Below, piece after piece: positions 1 through 6,854 of a stretch of DNA of 9,097 nt (position 1 is the stretch's first letter; each line of letters begins with the position of its first letter). The DNA is from Actinomycetes bacterium. Lineage in GTDB: Bacteria; Actinomycetota; Acidimicrobiia; Acidimicrobiales; RAAP-2. Where the stretch lies: the NCBI GenBank assembly GCA_021850345.1, contig JAJZMN010000060.1, positions 1-9,097 of the forward strand. Direction: 5' to 3'. The notes beneath the pieces are model-generated. The model was not told the origin of the DNA. It saw only the letters and a list, made by a program, of their open reading frames with translations, and ran no database searches. Position numbers and translations under genes: made by a program.

Positions 1-453
1 GTCGGATCGACCTTGATCGTGATGGGTCTGCTCTGGTACGGCGCGACCCGGACGAGGACTGGCAAGGCGTTGCGAGCGTGCGAGGTCAACCCGACCGCGG
101 CCCGCCTCGTCGGGATCCGGGTCGACCGGTACTGGACGATCGCCTTCGCCCTCGGAGCCCTCCTGGCGGCCTTTGCCGGAGCGATCCTTGTCCCCGTGAC
201 GTACGCCACCTACAACATGGGGATCCCGATCACCTTGAAGGCGTTCGTGGCGTGGGTGCTTGGTGGCGTGGAGTCTCCGGTGGGAGCAGTGGCCGGAGGA
301 GTGAGCTTCGGCGTGCTGGAGGCCGCGGTGCTCGGGTACTCCCCGGCGTCCGTGGCGAACTACGGAGACGCCGTTCCGCTCCTTCTCCTGATCGTCGTCC
401 TCGTCGTGCGAAGGCGTGGGTTGACCCGTCAGACGGTGGTGACGCGCGTATGA
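1..453 (+). CDS. livH: LivH-type ABC transporter permease, C-terminal part (5' end outside window)
   Basis: The frame is open from base 1, so the N-terminal half of a protein normally near 290 residues is missing and about 150 residues remain. LivH is one of the two inner-membrane permeases of HAAT-family importers. The sequence shows the family's cytoplasmic ATPase-contact loop (GKALRACEVNPTAARLVGI, near residues 18-36 of the fragment), then hydrophobic membrane segments around AFALGALLAAFAGAILVP and AFVAWVLGGVESPVGAVAGG. It ends with a last membrane helix (LLLLIVVLVV) followed by a basic tail. The TGA stop at 451-453 overlaps the ATG of the next gene (450), so translation is probably coupled. 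The true cargo need not be a branched-chain amino acid; HAAT importers also carry urea, amides and other compounds. Family assignment is secure, substrate unknown. Confidence 0.9.
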   Translation, partial: VGSTLIVMGLLWYGATRTRTGKALRACEVNPTAARLVGIRVDRYWTIAFALGALLAAFAGAILVPVTYATYNMGIPITLKAFVAWVLGGVESPVGAVAGGVSFGVLEAAVLGYSPASVANYGDAVPLLLLIVVLVVRRRGLTRQTVVTRV

Positions 454-2480
454 GCGTGAGTGGTGTTCCGTCGGTCGCTCGAGCGGACGTGCGTGGGGCG
501 GCCCGAGCCCGAGCGTTGCTCGCCGAACAGTGGTGGGCGCCATTCGCCGGCCTGGCGGCGGTCGGAGCGGTCTTCTTCACCATGCCTCAGTGGATGCCGG
601 ACCTGGGGTTCTTGTCGGTGAGCGACGGGGTCACCGTCGCGATCTACACGATGCTCGCCTTGGGGATGGTCCTGGTCCTCGGGTACTGCGGGCAGCTCAT
701 GCTGGCCACCAACGCCTTGTTCGGGGTCGGAGCGTACGGGCTGGCCATCCTCGCGCTCCACCAGGGCCTGAACCCGTGGGCCGGTCTGGTCGTCTCCGCT
801 GCCGCAGTGGCCGCCGGCGCGGCACTCATCGGCATCATGGTCTTCCGTCTGACCGGCCACCTCCTCGGCCTGGTCACCCTGGCCATCGGGTACATCGCGT
901 ACGTGGTCTTCGAGACGTCCTCCCTGACCGGTGGTGGGACGGGCATCAGCGCCGGACCGAGCTTGTCGATCGGGAGCGCGGTCTTCTCGGGCGGCGAGAA
1001 CAGCTTCTTCTACGTCTGCACCGTGGCCGCTCTGATCTCGATCGTCGTCGCGCGCAATCTCGTGGTGAGCCGAACGGGGCGGGCGTTGAGGGCCGTCGAA
1101 GCGAACGAGGCGGCGGCGGCCTCGTCTGGCGTGAACGCCACCCATTACAAAGTGGTCGCCTTCGTGGTCGGTGCCATCATGGCCAGCGTCGCCGGAAGCC
1201 TGTACGCCAACTACGTGGGCGTGGTGGGACCTTCCTCCTTCACAATTCTCGTCACCGTGGAAGTTCTCCTCATGGCTGTGGTCGGAGGACTGCGGTCGAT
1301 CTGGGGCGTGCCATTCGGTGTCCTGGCCGTCGTGACGTTCCAGGCGGCGCTGCAAACCTATGGACCAGACGTCATCCACATCACCTCGTCGTACTTCACG
1401 ACCATCGGCTTCGGCCTGGTCCTCATCCTCGTGCTGCTGCTGCTGCCTGGCGGACTTTCCAGTGTCGGGAAGTGGGCCGAACGCATCGTTGAGTCCAGGC
1501 GAGCACGACTCCAGGGCTCGGCGACAAGCATCTCGGGCGGTACCGAAGTTCCCGAAGGGGTCGCCGATCCACCCGGTTCCTCCGCCGGCGGATCACCCGC
1601 TCGGGTTCGCAGCCTGTGGAGCGGCGAGGGCACGGAGGGTACGTGTCTCCTCCAGGCCGTAGAGGTGACGTGCTACTTCGACGGCTTGGCTGCGTTGGAC
1701 GGCGTGAGCCTGGAGCTGCAGGCGGGAGAGGTGGTCGGTCTCATCGGCCCCAATGGAGCGGGAAAGACGACGTTCTTCAACTGCTTGTCGGGCCATGTGC
1801 AACCGTCCTCGGGTGTGGTGCGCATTGCGGGTGTGGATGTGACGGGCATGCCGCCACATCGCATTGCCCGTCATGGCCTTGCCAGGACCTTCCAGAACAT
1901 CGAGCTCTTCTCGGACATGACTGTGCTCGAGAACGTGATGGTGGGGGCACACCTGTCTGCGCACGCCGGGGCGCTTTCGGCCATCTTACGCTTGCCGCGG
2001 CACTGGCGTGACGAACGTGGTCTGGCCGAACGCGCCAGCTACGCGCTGGAGCGGGTCGAGATGGCACAGCACTCCTCGCGACCTGCGACCGCGCTCTCCT
2101 ACGGCCAGCAGCGCCGGGTCGAGATCGCACGGGCGCTGGCGGCGGAGCCTCACGTGCTCCTGCTCGATGAGCCCGCCGCCGGTCTCAGTGCCACGGAGGC
2201 AGAGGAGCTCGTCGAGCTGGTACGAGGTCTGGCGAGGGAGGCGCTCGGCGTCATCCTCGTCGAGCACAACATGCGGGCGCTCATGAACGTGGCCGATCGC
2301 GTGACGGTGCTCGCGTCGGGACGGCAGCTTCTGACCGGCCTTCCCGATGAAGTCCGTCAGGACGCAAGCGTCATCGCGTCGTACCTCGGGACCAGCCACA
2401 TCGACCAGCCCGTCCGATTGGGTGCCGATCCTGGGGCGGCGCGCGGCGGGGTCCCGTACGCCCCCGGTGGTGGTTCGTGA
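450..2480 (+). CDS. livM: LivM-LivG fusion: ABC permease joined to ATP-binding subunit
   Basis: A single 676-residue frame without a stop encodes both the second permease and the first ATPase of the importer. Residues ~1-340 are LivM-like: several membrane helices, the ATPase-contact loop near 210 (GRALRAVEANEAAA) and a final hydrophobic helix ending in LPGG at about 332-335. Residues ~340-399 are a Gly/Ser/Pro-rich linker. Residues ~400-676 are LivG-like: Walker A GPNGAGKTT at 433-441, Q-loop RTFQN with Gln482, signature LSYGQ at 549-553, Walker B VLLLDEP with Asp573/Glu574, and H-loop His606. The ATG at 450 overlaps the livH stop and a GGTGG stretch lies about 10 nt upstream; the frame continues upstream to 78, but that part is antisense-like shadow over livH. 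No ATG or GTG suitable for separate LivG translation precedes the ATPase domain, so a true fusion is likely. Such LivM/LivG fusions are known in the family. The stop overlaps the next GTG. Confidence 0.92.
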   Translation: MSVSGVPSVARADVRGAARARALLAEQWWAPFAGLAAVGAVFFTMPQWMPDLGFLSVSDGVTVAIYTMLALGMVLVLGYCGQLMLATNALFGVGAYGLAILALHQGLNPWAGLVVSAAAVAAGAALIGIMVFRLTGHLLGLVTLAIGYIAYVVFETSSLTGGGTGISAGPSLSIGSAVFSGGENSFFYVCTVAALISIVVARNLVVSRTGRALRAVEANEAAAASSGVNATHYKVVAFVVGAIMASVAGSLYANYVGVVGPSSFTILVTVEVLLMAVVGGLRSIWGVPFGVLAVVTFQAALQTYGPDVIHITSSYFTTIGFGLVLILVLLLLPGGLSSVGKWAERIVESRRARLQGSATSISGGTEVPEGVADPPGSSAGGSPARVRSLWSGEGTEGTCLLQAVEVTCYFDGLAALDGVSLELQAGEVVGLIGPNGAGKTTFFNCLSGHVQPSSGVVRIAGVDVTGMPPHRIARHGLARTFQNIELFSDMTVLENVMVGAHLSAHAGALSAILRLPRHWRDERGLAERASYALERVEMAQHSSRPATALSYGQQRRVEIARALAAEPHVLLLDEPAAGLSATEAEELVELVRGLAREALGVILVEHNMRALMNVADRVTVLASGRQLLTGLPDEVRQDASVIASYLGTSHIDQPVRLGADPGAARGGVPYAPGGGS

Positions 2481-3316
2481 CGGGCGAGATCGATCGACCG
2501 ACGGTCTTGCACGTCGAGGATCTCCTCGTGTCCTACGGGGCGGTGCGAGCGGTTCGAGGTGTGTCCCTCACACTCCACGAGAACGAGTGCTTCGGAGTGG
2601 TCGGCGCCAACGGCGCAGGAAAGTCGAGCTTGCTCGCCGGGATCTCCGGGCTGGTGCGTCCAGCCGGCGGGAATGTGTCGCTCGGAGGCGAAGACGTCAC
2701 GGGGTCGAGGACCGAGGACAACGTTCGACGGGGGCTCGTTCTCGTTCCCGAGCGCCGGCAGCTCTTCTCCTCGATGTCGGTACGTGACAACTTGCTTCTG
2801 GGCGGCTACGTGCACGGTCGAGATCGGAGGGTGGCCGAAGAGCTGGAGCGGGTAGAGGCACTGTTCCCGATCCTGGCGGAGCGGCGCGAGCAGCGAGCCG
2901 GCACGCTCTCCGGAGGCGAGCAGCAGATGCTGGCCATCGGGCGCGGCCTGATGAGCTTTCCCCGAGTGTTGATGGTGGATGAGCCGTCCCTCGGTCTTGC
3001 CCCAGTGGTGGTCGACGCGGTCGTCGATGCTCTGCGCGAGCTTCGCCGGCAAGGCTTGACGCTCTTGATCGTGGAGCAGAACGTCCGCCTTGCGATGGCG
3101 CTCGCCGATCACCTGCTCGTCATGGAACAAGGTGCCATCGTGCGCGAGACGGGTGCAGGGTCCGTCTTGAGCCAGGAGGCACTGATCGCTGCATACCTCG
3201 GGGGGACCGGTGCCGGCTCCCTGGACGGAGCACCTGGAGGTGCGTCAGTTGACATGGGAGAAGAGATCTCGAGATCGCTTCTCCAAACCGAATTGAGCAA
3301 AGGGGAACAGACATGA
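2477..3316 (+). CDS. livF: LivF-type ABC transporter ATP-binding subunit
   Basis: This is the second cytoplasmic ATPase of the HAAT importer, expected to pair with the LivG domain of the preceding fusion. In the 279 residues, Walker A GANGAGKSS is at 43-51 and the ABC signature LSGGE at 144-148. Walker B VLMVDEP follows with Asp168/Glu169. The Q-loop region reads VPERRQLFSSMSV and the switch segment VEQN; Glu in the former and Gln in place of His in the latter are usual for LivF. The GTG start at 2477 overlaps the TGA of the fusion gene (GTGA), with GGTGG repeats just upstream. After the normal family end (AAYLGG) there is an unusual tail of roughly 30-35 residues, Gly/Ala then acidic/polar, making it longer than the common 230-240 residues. 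The stop overlaps the next ATG. Confidence 0.93.
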   Translation: MTGEIDRPTVLHVEDLLVSYGAVRAVRGVSLTLHENECFGVVGANGAGKSSLLAGISGLVRPAGGNVSLGGEDVTGSRTEDNVRRGLVLVPERRQLFSSMSVRDNLLLGGYVHGRDRRVAEELERVEALFPILAERREQRAGTLSGGEQQMLAIGRGLMSFPRVLMVDEPSLGLAPVVVDAVVDALRELRRQGLTLLIVEQNVRLAMALADHLLVMEQGAIVRETGAGSVLSQEALIAAYLGGTGAGSLDGAPGGASVDMGEEISRSLLQTELSKGEQT

Positions 3317-4518
3317 GAATGACGAAGTTAGGACGAGCAGCAGTTGCGGCTGCCGCGACGCTCGCCCTGCTTGTGATGGCAGGAGCGTACGGCTCGATCT
3401 CGTCGGCGGGTGCATCATCGGCGAAGGGACCGATCGTCGTGGGAGTGCCGGTTGCGCTCTCGGGGGGTGAGGCGCCGATCGGCCAGGCGGACGCGAAGGC
3501 TGCCCAGAAGTACGTCAAGCAGATCAACGCCCATGGTGGCGTGCACGGTCGCAAGATCGAGCTGAAGATCATGGACACGAAGACCAGCCCGACAACCGGT
3601 CTGCTCGACGTCCGTCAGATGATCACCCAAGACCATGCCGTGGCGCTGCTCGGGATCACCTCGACGACGCTGGGTGAGGACATCCTCCCGCTCGTGAAGC
3701 AGTACAAGATACCGACGTTGGCCGACATCGGCGGTGGGACATTCAACCACCCGCCGTCGCCCTACTTCTTCAAGATCCCTGAGGCCCCCATCAGCGTGGC
3801 CGAGATCACCCTCGACTACATGAAGGAACAGGGTCTCACCAAGATCGCCTGGCTGGGTATCGACAACGGGTTCGGGCAGGAAGGCCTGCCCGAGTTCCAG
3901 AAGGTGGCCAAGAAGAACGGCCAGAAGCTGCTCGACACCCTCATGTACCCGCCGACATCGACCAGCCTCACGTCGTACTTGGAGCGGGTGAAGGGCCTCC
4001 CGGGCGAGCAAGCGCTCCTCATCTACGGCATTCCCCCGACCGCCTTCATCATCCAAGGCGAGCTTGCGTCGGCCGGCATCACGGTCCCGGTGTTCCAGGG
4101 GAACGGGGTGGCTCTCGGGACATTCCCGAAGGCGGTCGGAGCGGCAGCCAACGGGGTGACCGTGGTAGGCGGCAACGTCAACGTCTACCGAACACTCCCT
4201 CCTCACAACCGCCAGCGGCCTGTCATCAAGTCCTTCCTGAAGCTCTACGGAAGCACCAACCGCTTTGCCGGGGACATGTACGACTGCGTCGCCTTGCTGG
4301 TGAAGGCGCTCAGAGCCGTCGGCACGAAAGGACCGGCGATCGAGCGGTACCTCCAGACGAAGGTTGTCAGAGTCCCAGGCGTGACGGGGGTCTTCACGTT
4401 CAGCTCCAAGGTCCACGCCGGAGTACTGCCTTCCTCGCTGTCGGTGATGAGGGTTGTGAACGGAAAGTTCAAGCTCATCGAGACAGGGGCGAAAGTGCTC
4501 GCCAAAGTCCATCGGTGA
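3313..4518 (+). CDS. HAAT-family solute-binding protein (type I periplasmic-binding fold)
   Basis: This is the extracytoplasmic ligand receptor of the importer, 401 residues. The N-terminus is a signal peptide: basic residues R2, K5 and R8, then an Ala/Leu core to about residue 25, with plausible cleavage in the SAGASSA region (about 31-37). The mature part opens with the type I fold pattern: a beta strand IVVGVPVALSG, then a helix, then NAHGGVHGRKIELKIMD. A ligand-loop-like segment follows (GITSTTLGEDI), then YFFKIPEAP. The start is ATG 3313, overlapping the livF stop (ATGA), with a good ribosome binding site (AGGGGAA, 3301-3307); ATG 3319 is a weaker alternative. No lipobox cysteine exists, and the only Cys in the protein is in MYDCVALL, which is odd for a Gram-positive receptor. 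Substrate specificity cannot be read from sequence, so livK is not assigned. Confidence 0.9.
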   Translation: MRMTKLGRAAVAAAATLALLVMAGAYGSISSAGASSAKGPIVVGVPVALSGGEAPIGQADAKAAQKYVKQINAHGGVHGRKIELKIMDTKTSPTTGLLDVRQMITQDHAVALLGITSTTLGEDILPLVKQYKIPTLADIGGGTFNHPPSPYFFKIPEAPISVAEITLDYMKEQGLTKIAWLGIDNGFGQEGLPEFQKVAKKNGQKLLDTLMYPPTSTSLTSYLERVKGLPGEQALLIYGIPPTAFIIQGELASAGITVPVFQGNGVALGTFPKAVGAAANGVTVVGGNVNVYRTLPPHNRQRPVIKSFLKLYGSTNRFAGDMYDCVALLVKALRAVGTKGPAIERYLQTKVVRVPGVTGVFTFSSKVHAGVLPSSLSVMRVVNGKFKLIETGAKVLAKVHR

Positions 4519-5321
4519 GCGAAGTCGAGCACGGTGGGAGGGGGCGCGACGTCGCCTCTTCCCGCCGTCTCGACGAGGCGCTGGCCAAAGGCCGTCCCGG
4601 TCTCGTGTGCTACCTACCTCTCGGTGACCCGCTGGTCTCCGAGGACCTAGCGACAGCGTTGCTCGAAGCCGGTGCGGACGTGCTGGAGGTCGGCGTGCCC
4701 GCTGCCAACCCACGCCTGGATGGCCCTGTGGTGGCAGAGTCGATGCGGCGTGCTCGCGCCGCGGGGGTCGGCCACCACGAAGCGATGGAGCTCGTGCGCG
4801 CGCTCCGGGACCGCGTCGGTGATCGCCCATTGGTCTGGATGGGGTATCCCGAGCACCCCGGGAGACGCTGGGCTCGCACCATCGCCGCCAGCGGGGTGGA
4901 CGCTGTGCTCCTGGCCGATGCGCCACGGCGGTTGGCAGGCCCACGCCGTTGGCTGAACGAGGTTGGAGCCCCCCTGCTGTGCTTCCTCGACCTCGAGCTC
5001 GACCCAGCTGACGTCGGGCTCGCCTCGGCAGTGACGTCCGGCTACGTCATGGTGCAGGCGGTGCCGGGGAGGACCGGCGTTCGTGCCGGCGGCCCCGACG
5101 CGAGACTGCCCGGAGTGCTCGCCGAGCTCCGTCGAGCGGGAGTCCGAGTGCCGCTGGCCGTCGGCTTCGGCATCGCCGGGGCGGAGCCGGCTTGCAACCT
5201 CGTCCGGCTGGGCGCGGATGCCGTGGTCATCGGCTCTGCCGTCGTCGACGCGGCGCTCGCCGGCACCGCCCGGGCCGCTACGTTGATCGCCGAAGTGCGA
5301 AAGGCGCTCGATGCCGGGTGA
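4515..5321 (+). CDS. Tryptophan-synthase-alpha-like TIM-barrel protein, probably a repurposed lyase/aldolase
   Basis: The 268 residues align by eye along the whole length of TrpA, which cleaves indole-glycerol phosphate to indole and glyceraldehyde 3-phosphate. Retained are LGDP (36-39), the catalytic Glu58 in LEVGVP (E. coli Glu49), Asp69 in LDGP (Asp60), LLADAP (132-137), the RTG loop (186-188), GFGI (217-220) and IGSAVV (239-244). The last three form the phosphate site. Changed positions include AAN at 63-65 where TrpA has FSD; the TrpA Asp56 equivalent is Asn65, and Asp56 salt-bridges TrpB. Pocket positions also differ: Tyr175 becomes Met179, and Tyr102 becomes Gly110. No trpB or other trp gene is present; the neighbours are an importer and a sugar kinase. 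GTG 4515 overlaps the receptor's stop (GTGA) and no other plausible in-frame start exists before barrel strand 1. Likely role: cleaving a phosphorylated product of the kinase. Family assignment is firm, function inferred. Confidence 0.85.
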   Translation: MSEVEHGGRGRDVASSRRLDEALAKGRPGLVCYLPLGDPLVSEDLATALLEAGADVLEVGVPAANPRLDGPVVAESMRRARAAGVGHHEAMELVRALRDRVGDRPLVWMGYPEHPGRRWARTIAASGVDAVLLADAPRRLAGPRRWLNEVGAPLLCFLDLELDPADVGLASAVTSGYVMVQAVPGRTGVRAGGPDARLPGVLAELRRAGVRVPLAVGFGIAGAEPACNLVRLGADAVVIGSAVVDAALAGTARAATLIAEVRKALDAG

Positions 5322-5325
5322 CCCT

Positions 5326-5333
5326 GGGGAGGG
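5326..5333 (+). promoter_or_regulatory. Strong ribosome binding site for the FGGY kinase
   Basis: GGGGAGGG lies in the 18-nt gap after the TrpA-like gene. It is 6 nt upstream of ATG 5340 but only 3 nt upstream of the adjacent GTG 5337, which favours ATG 5340 as the kinase start. This is the only junction in the plus-strand chain with a real gap, so the kinase may be translated independently of the upstream cistron. Confidence 0.6.
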
Positions 5334-5339
5334 ACGGTG

Positions 5340-6854
5340 ATGGCAGGCTTCTCCGCTCCCCCGTTGCTCCTCGGCATCGACCTGGGCACCAGCACGATCA
5401 AGGCCGGTCTCTTCGACCTGGCAGGACGTTGCCTCGGCCAGGCGACCACGCGCTACACGACGGACCGCCCAGCCCCTGGGCGCGTCGAGCAGGACCCGGC
5501 GGCGTGGTGGCGATCGATCGAGCGCGTCGTGGGGGAGGTGGCCAGGCTGGCGGGCATCGCGCAGGTCGCAGCCATCGGCGTCTGCAGCCAGGTGAACACC
5601 CACGTGTTCGTGGACTCGGAAGGTGAACCTCTTCTGCCGGCCATCGTGTGGCAGGACCAGCGCGCCGCCGCCGTTGCTGCCGAGATCGACGGCGCCATCG
5701 ACGGGCGAGCGAGAGATCGCATCTGGGGCTTGCCCACCCACGTGGACAGTTCCTCCCCTCTCGCCCGGATCGCCTGGTGCGCGCAGGAACGTCCCGAGGT
5801 GTTGGACAAGTGCCGGTGGCTACTTTCGCCGAAGGACTTTTGCAACGCCAGGCTCACCGGCGAGGTGGCCAGCGACCCTGTCACCGCGATCGGCCTCGTG
5901 GACGCGCCGGGCAGCTATCTGCCCGGCGCGCTGGCGCTGGTGCCGGGCGCATCCGACCTGCTCCCCCCGCTGCGCCCCATGGCCTGTGTGCTGGGCCAGG
6001 CTCGCCTGGCACTGGGACCGGTGGAGCCGGGCGCTCCCGTGGTGGTGGCGACGATGGACGCGTGGGGAAGCCGCTACGGCTCGGGAGTGGTGGCGGCCGG
6101 CCAAGGTATCGAGGTCGCCGGGACCTCCGAGATCCTGGGGTTGCTGTCCGACCGACCCGGTAGTGCCGTAGGGGTGGTGACCTTTCCGCCGATCGACGGT
6201 CGGTGGTTCCACGCCGGGCCGACCCAGGCCGGTGGGGACGCGCTTCGGTGGTGGGCCTCGCTCCACGGCTCCGGCATCGAGAGCGTCCTTGCCGAGGCCG
6301 GGCACGCACCACTCGGTGCGGGCGGTCTCGTCTTCCTGCCCCATCTCATGGGGGAGCGTGCGCCGCTCTGGGACGCCACGCTGCGAGGGGCGTTCGCCGG
6401 CCTCAGCACCGATCACGATCGGACCCACCTGGCCCGTGCCGTCCTCGAGGGAGTGGCCTTCTCGGCCTGTCACCTGTTGGAGGCGCTCGAGGAGGCTGCC
6501 GGCAGACCATGCTCAGCCCTTCGGGCGAGCGGTGGAGGTGCCGAGAGCGACCTGTGGTGCCAGATGAAGGCCGACGTGTTCGGTCGCCCGCTCGAGCGCA
6601 TGGCCGTACGCGCGAGCGGTGTACTGGGTGCGGCGATCCTTGCGGGCGTCGGCGCAGGTCTCCTCGAGGATCTCGACGTCGCGGCGAACCGGCTGGCGGT
6701 GGTCGAGCGGAGGTTCCACCCGGATCCGGCGGCACATGAGCAGTACCGCGACCTCTATCGGTGCTACCGAGGGCTCCAGGAAGACCTCGCTCCCACGTAC
6801 CGGGACCTTGCCCGCTTCCAGGAGAGCGCCAACGGCCGATGGACTTCAGGATAG
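5340..6854 (+). CDS. FGGY-family carbohydrate kinase (xylulokinase-like, substrate unknown)
   Basis: ATP-dependent sugar or polyol kinase of the two-domain actin-like fold, acting in the cytoplasm. In the 504 residues the N-terminal phosphate loop is GIDLGTS (12-18). QDPAAWW and a substrate-side segment CSQVNTHVF follow, then WQDQR (104-108), the equivalent of WNDGR/WQDRR in relatives. The KDFCNARLTGE segment comes next, and the catalytic base is probably Asp240 in TMDAWGSRYGSG. The C-terminal ATPase half has the GTSE turn and the adenosine motif GGGAESDLW (GGG at 398-400) followed by DVFGRP. Length is normal for the family. ATG 5340 is preferred to GTG 5337 because of ribosome-binding-site spacing. 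The gene lies 18 nt after the TrpA-like gene and its last 9 bp overlap the convergent oxidase. FGGY kinases usually accompany CUT-type sugar importers; pairing with an amino-acid-type importer is unusual. Glycerol, xylulose, erythritol-type or AI-2-type substrates cannot be told apart. Confidence 0.92.
   Translation: MAGFSAPPLLLGIDLGTSTIKAGLFDLAGRCLGQATTRYTTDRPAPGRVEQDPAAWWRSIERVVGEVARLAGIAQVAAIGVCSQVNTHVFVDSEGEPLLPAIVWQDQRAAAVAAEIDGAIDGRARDRIWGLPTHVDSSSPLARIAWCAQERPEVLDKCRWLLSPKDFCNARLTGEVASDPVTAIGLVDAPGSYLPGALALVPGASDLLPPLRPMACVLGQARLALGPVEPGAPVVVATMDAWGSRYGSGVVAAGQGIEVAGTSEILGLLSDRPGSAVGVVTFPPIDGRWFHAGPTQAGGDALRWWASLHGSGIESVLAEAGHAPLGAGGLVFLPHLMGERAPLWDATLRGAFAGLSTDHDRTHLARAVLEGVAFSACHLLEALEEAAGRPCSALRASGGGAESDLWCQMKADVFGRPLERMAVRASGVLGAAILAGVGAGLLEDLDVAANRLAVVERRFHPDPAAHEQYRDLYRCYRGLQEDLAPTYRDLARFQESANGRWTSG

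Noticed and set aside
78..449. Upstream extension of the LivM-LivG frame
   Set aside because: It overlaps livH in another frame and reads as an Arg/Pro/Gly-rich shadow; ATG 450 overlapping the livH stop is the natural start.
1431..1446. CTG trinucleotide run as a repeat element
   Set aside because: It is a short run of leucine codons in the last LivM membrane helix and explained by coding.
4536..4544. GGGAGGGGG as a ribosome binding site for a shorter TrpA-like protein
   Set aside because: No in-frame ATG, GTG or TTG lies at suitable spacing downstream, and the stretch simply encodes GlyArgGly inside the N-terminus.
3415..4944. Long minus-strand open frame (509 codons) spanning the receptor and the TrpA-like gene
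   Set aside because: It is antisense to two genes with clear families, shows Arg/His/Asp-rich composition without any recognisable motif, and is the usual GC-rich shadow frame.
4515..5321. Calling this gene trpA of tryptophan biosynthesis
   Set aside because: No trpB or other trp gene is adjacent, the TrpB-contact Asp is Asn, pocket residues differ, and the neighbours are transport and sugar kinase genes.
4647..5741. Minus-strand open frame (364 codons) across the TrpA-like gene and the kinase start
   Set aside because: No family motif, low-complexity Arg/Gly/His composition, and fully antisense to two supported genes.
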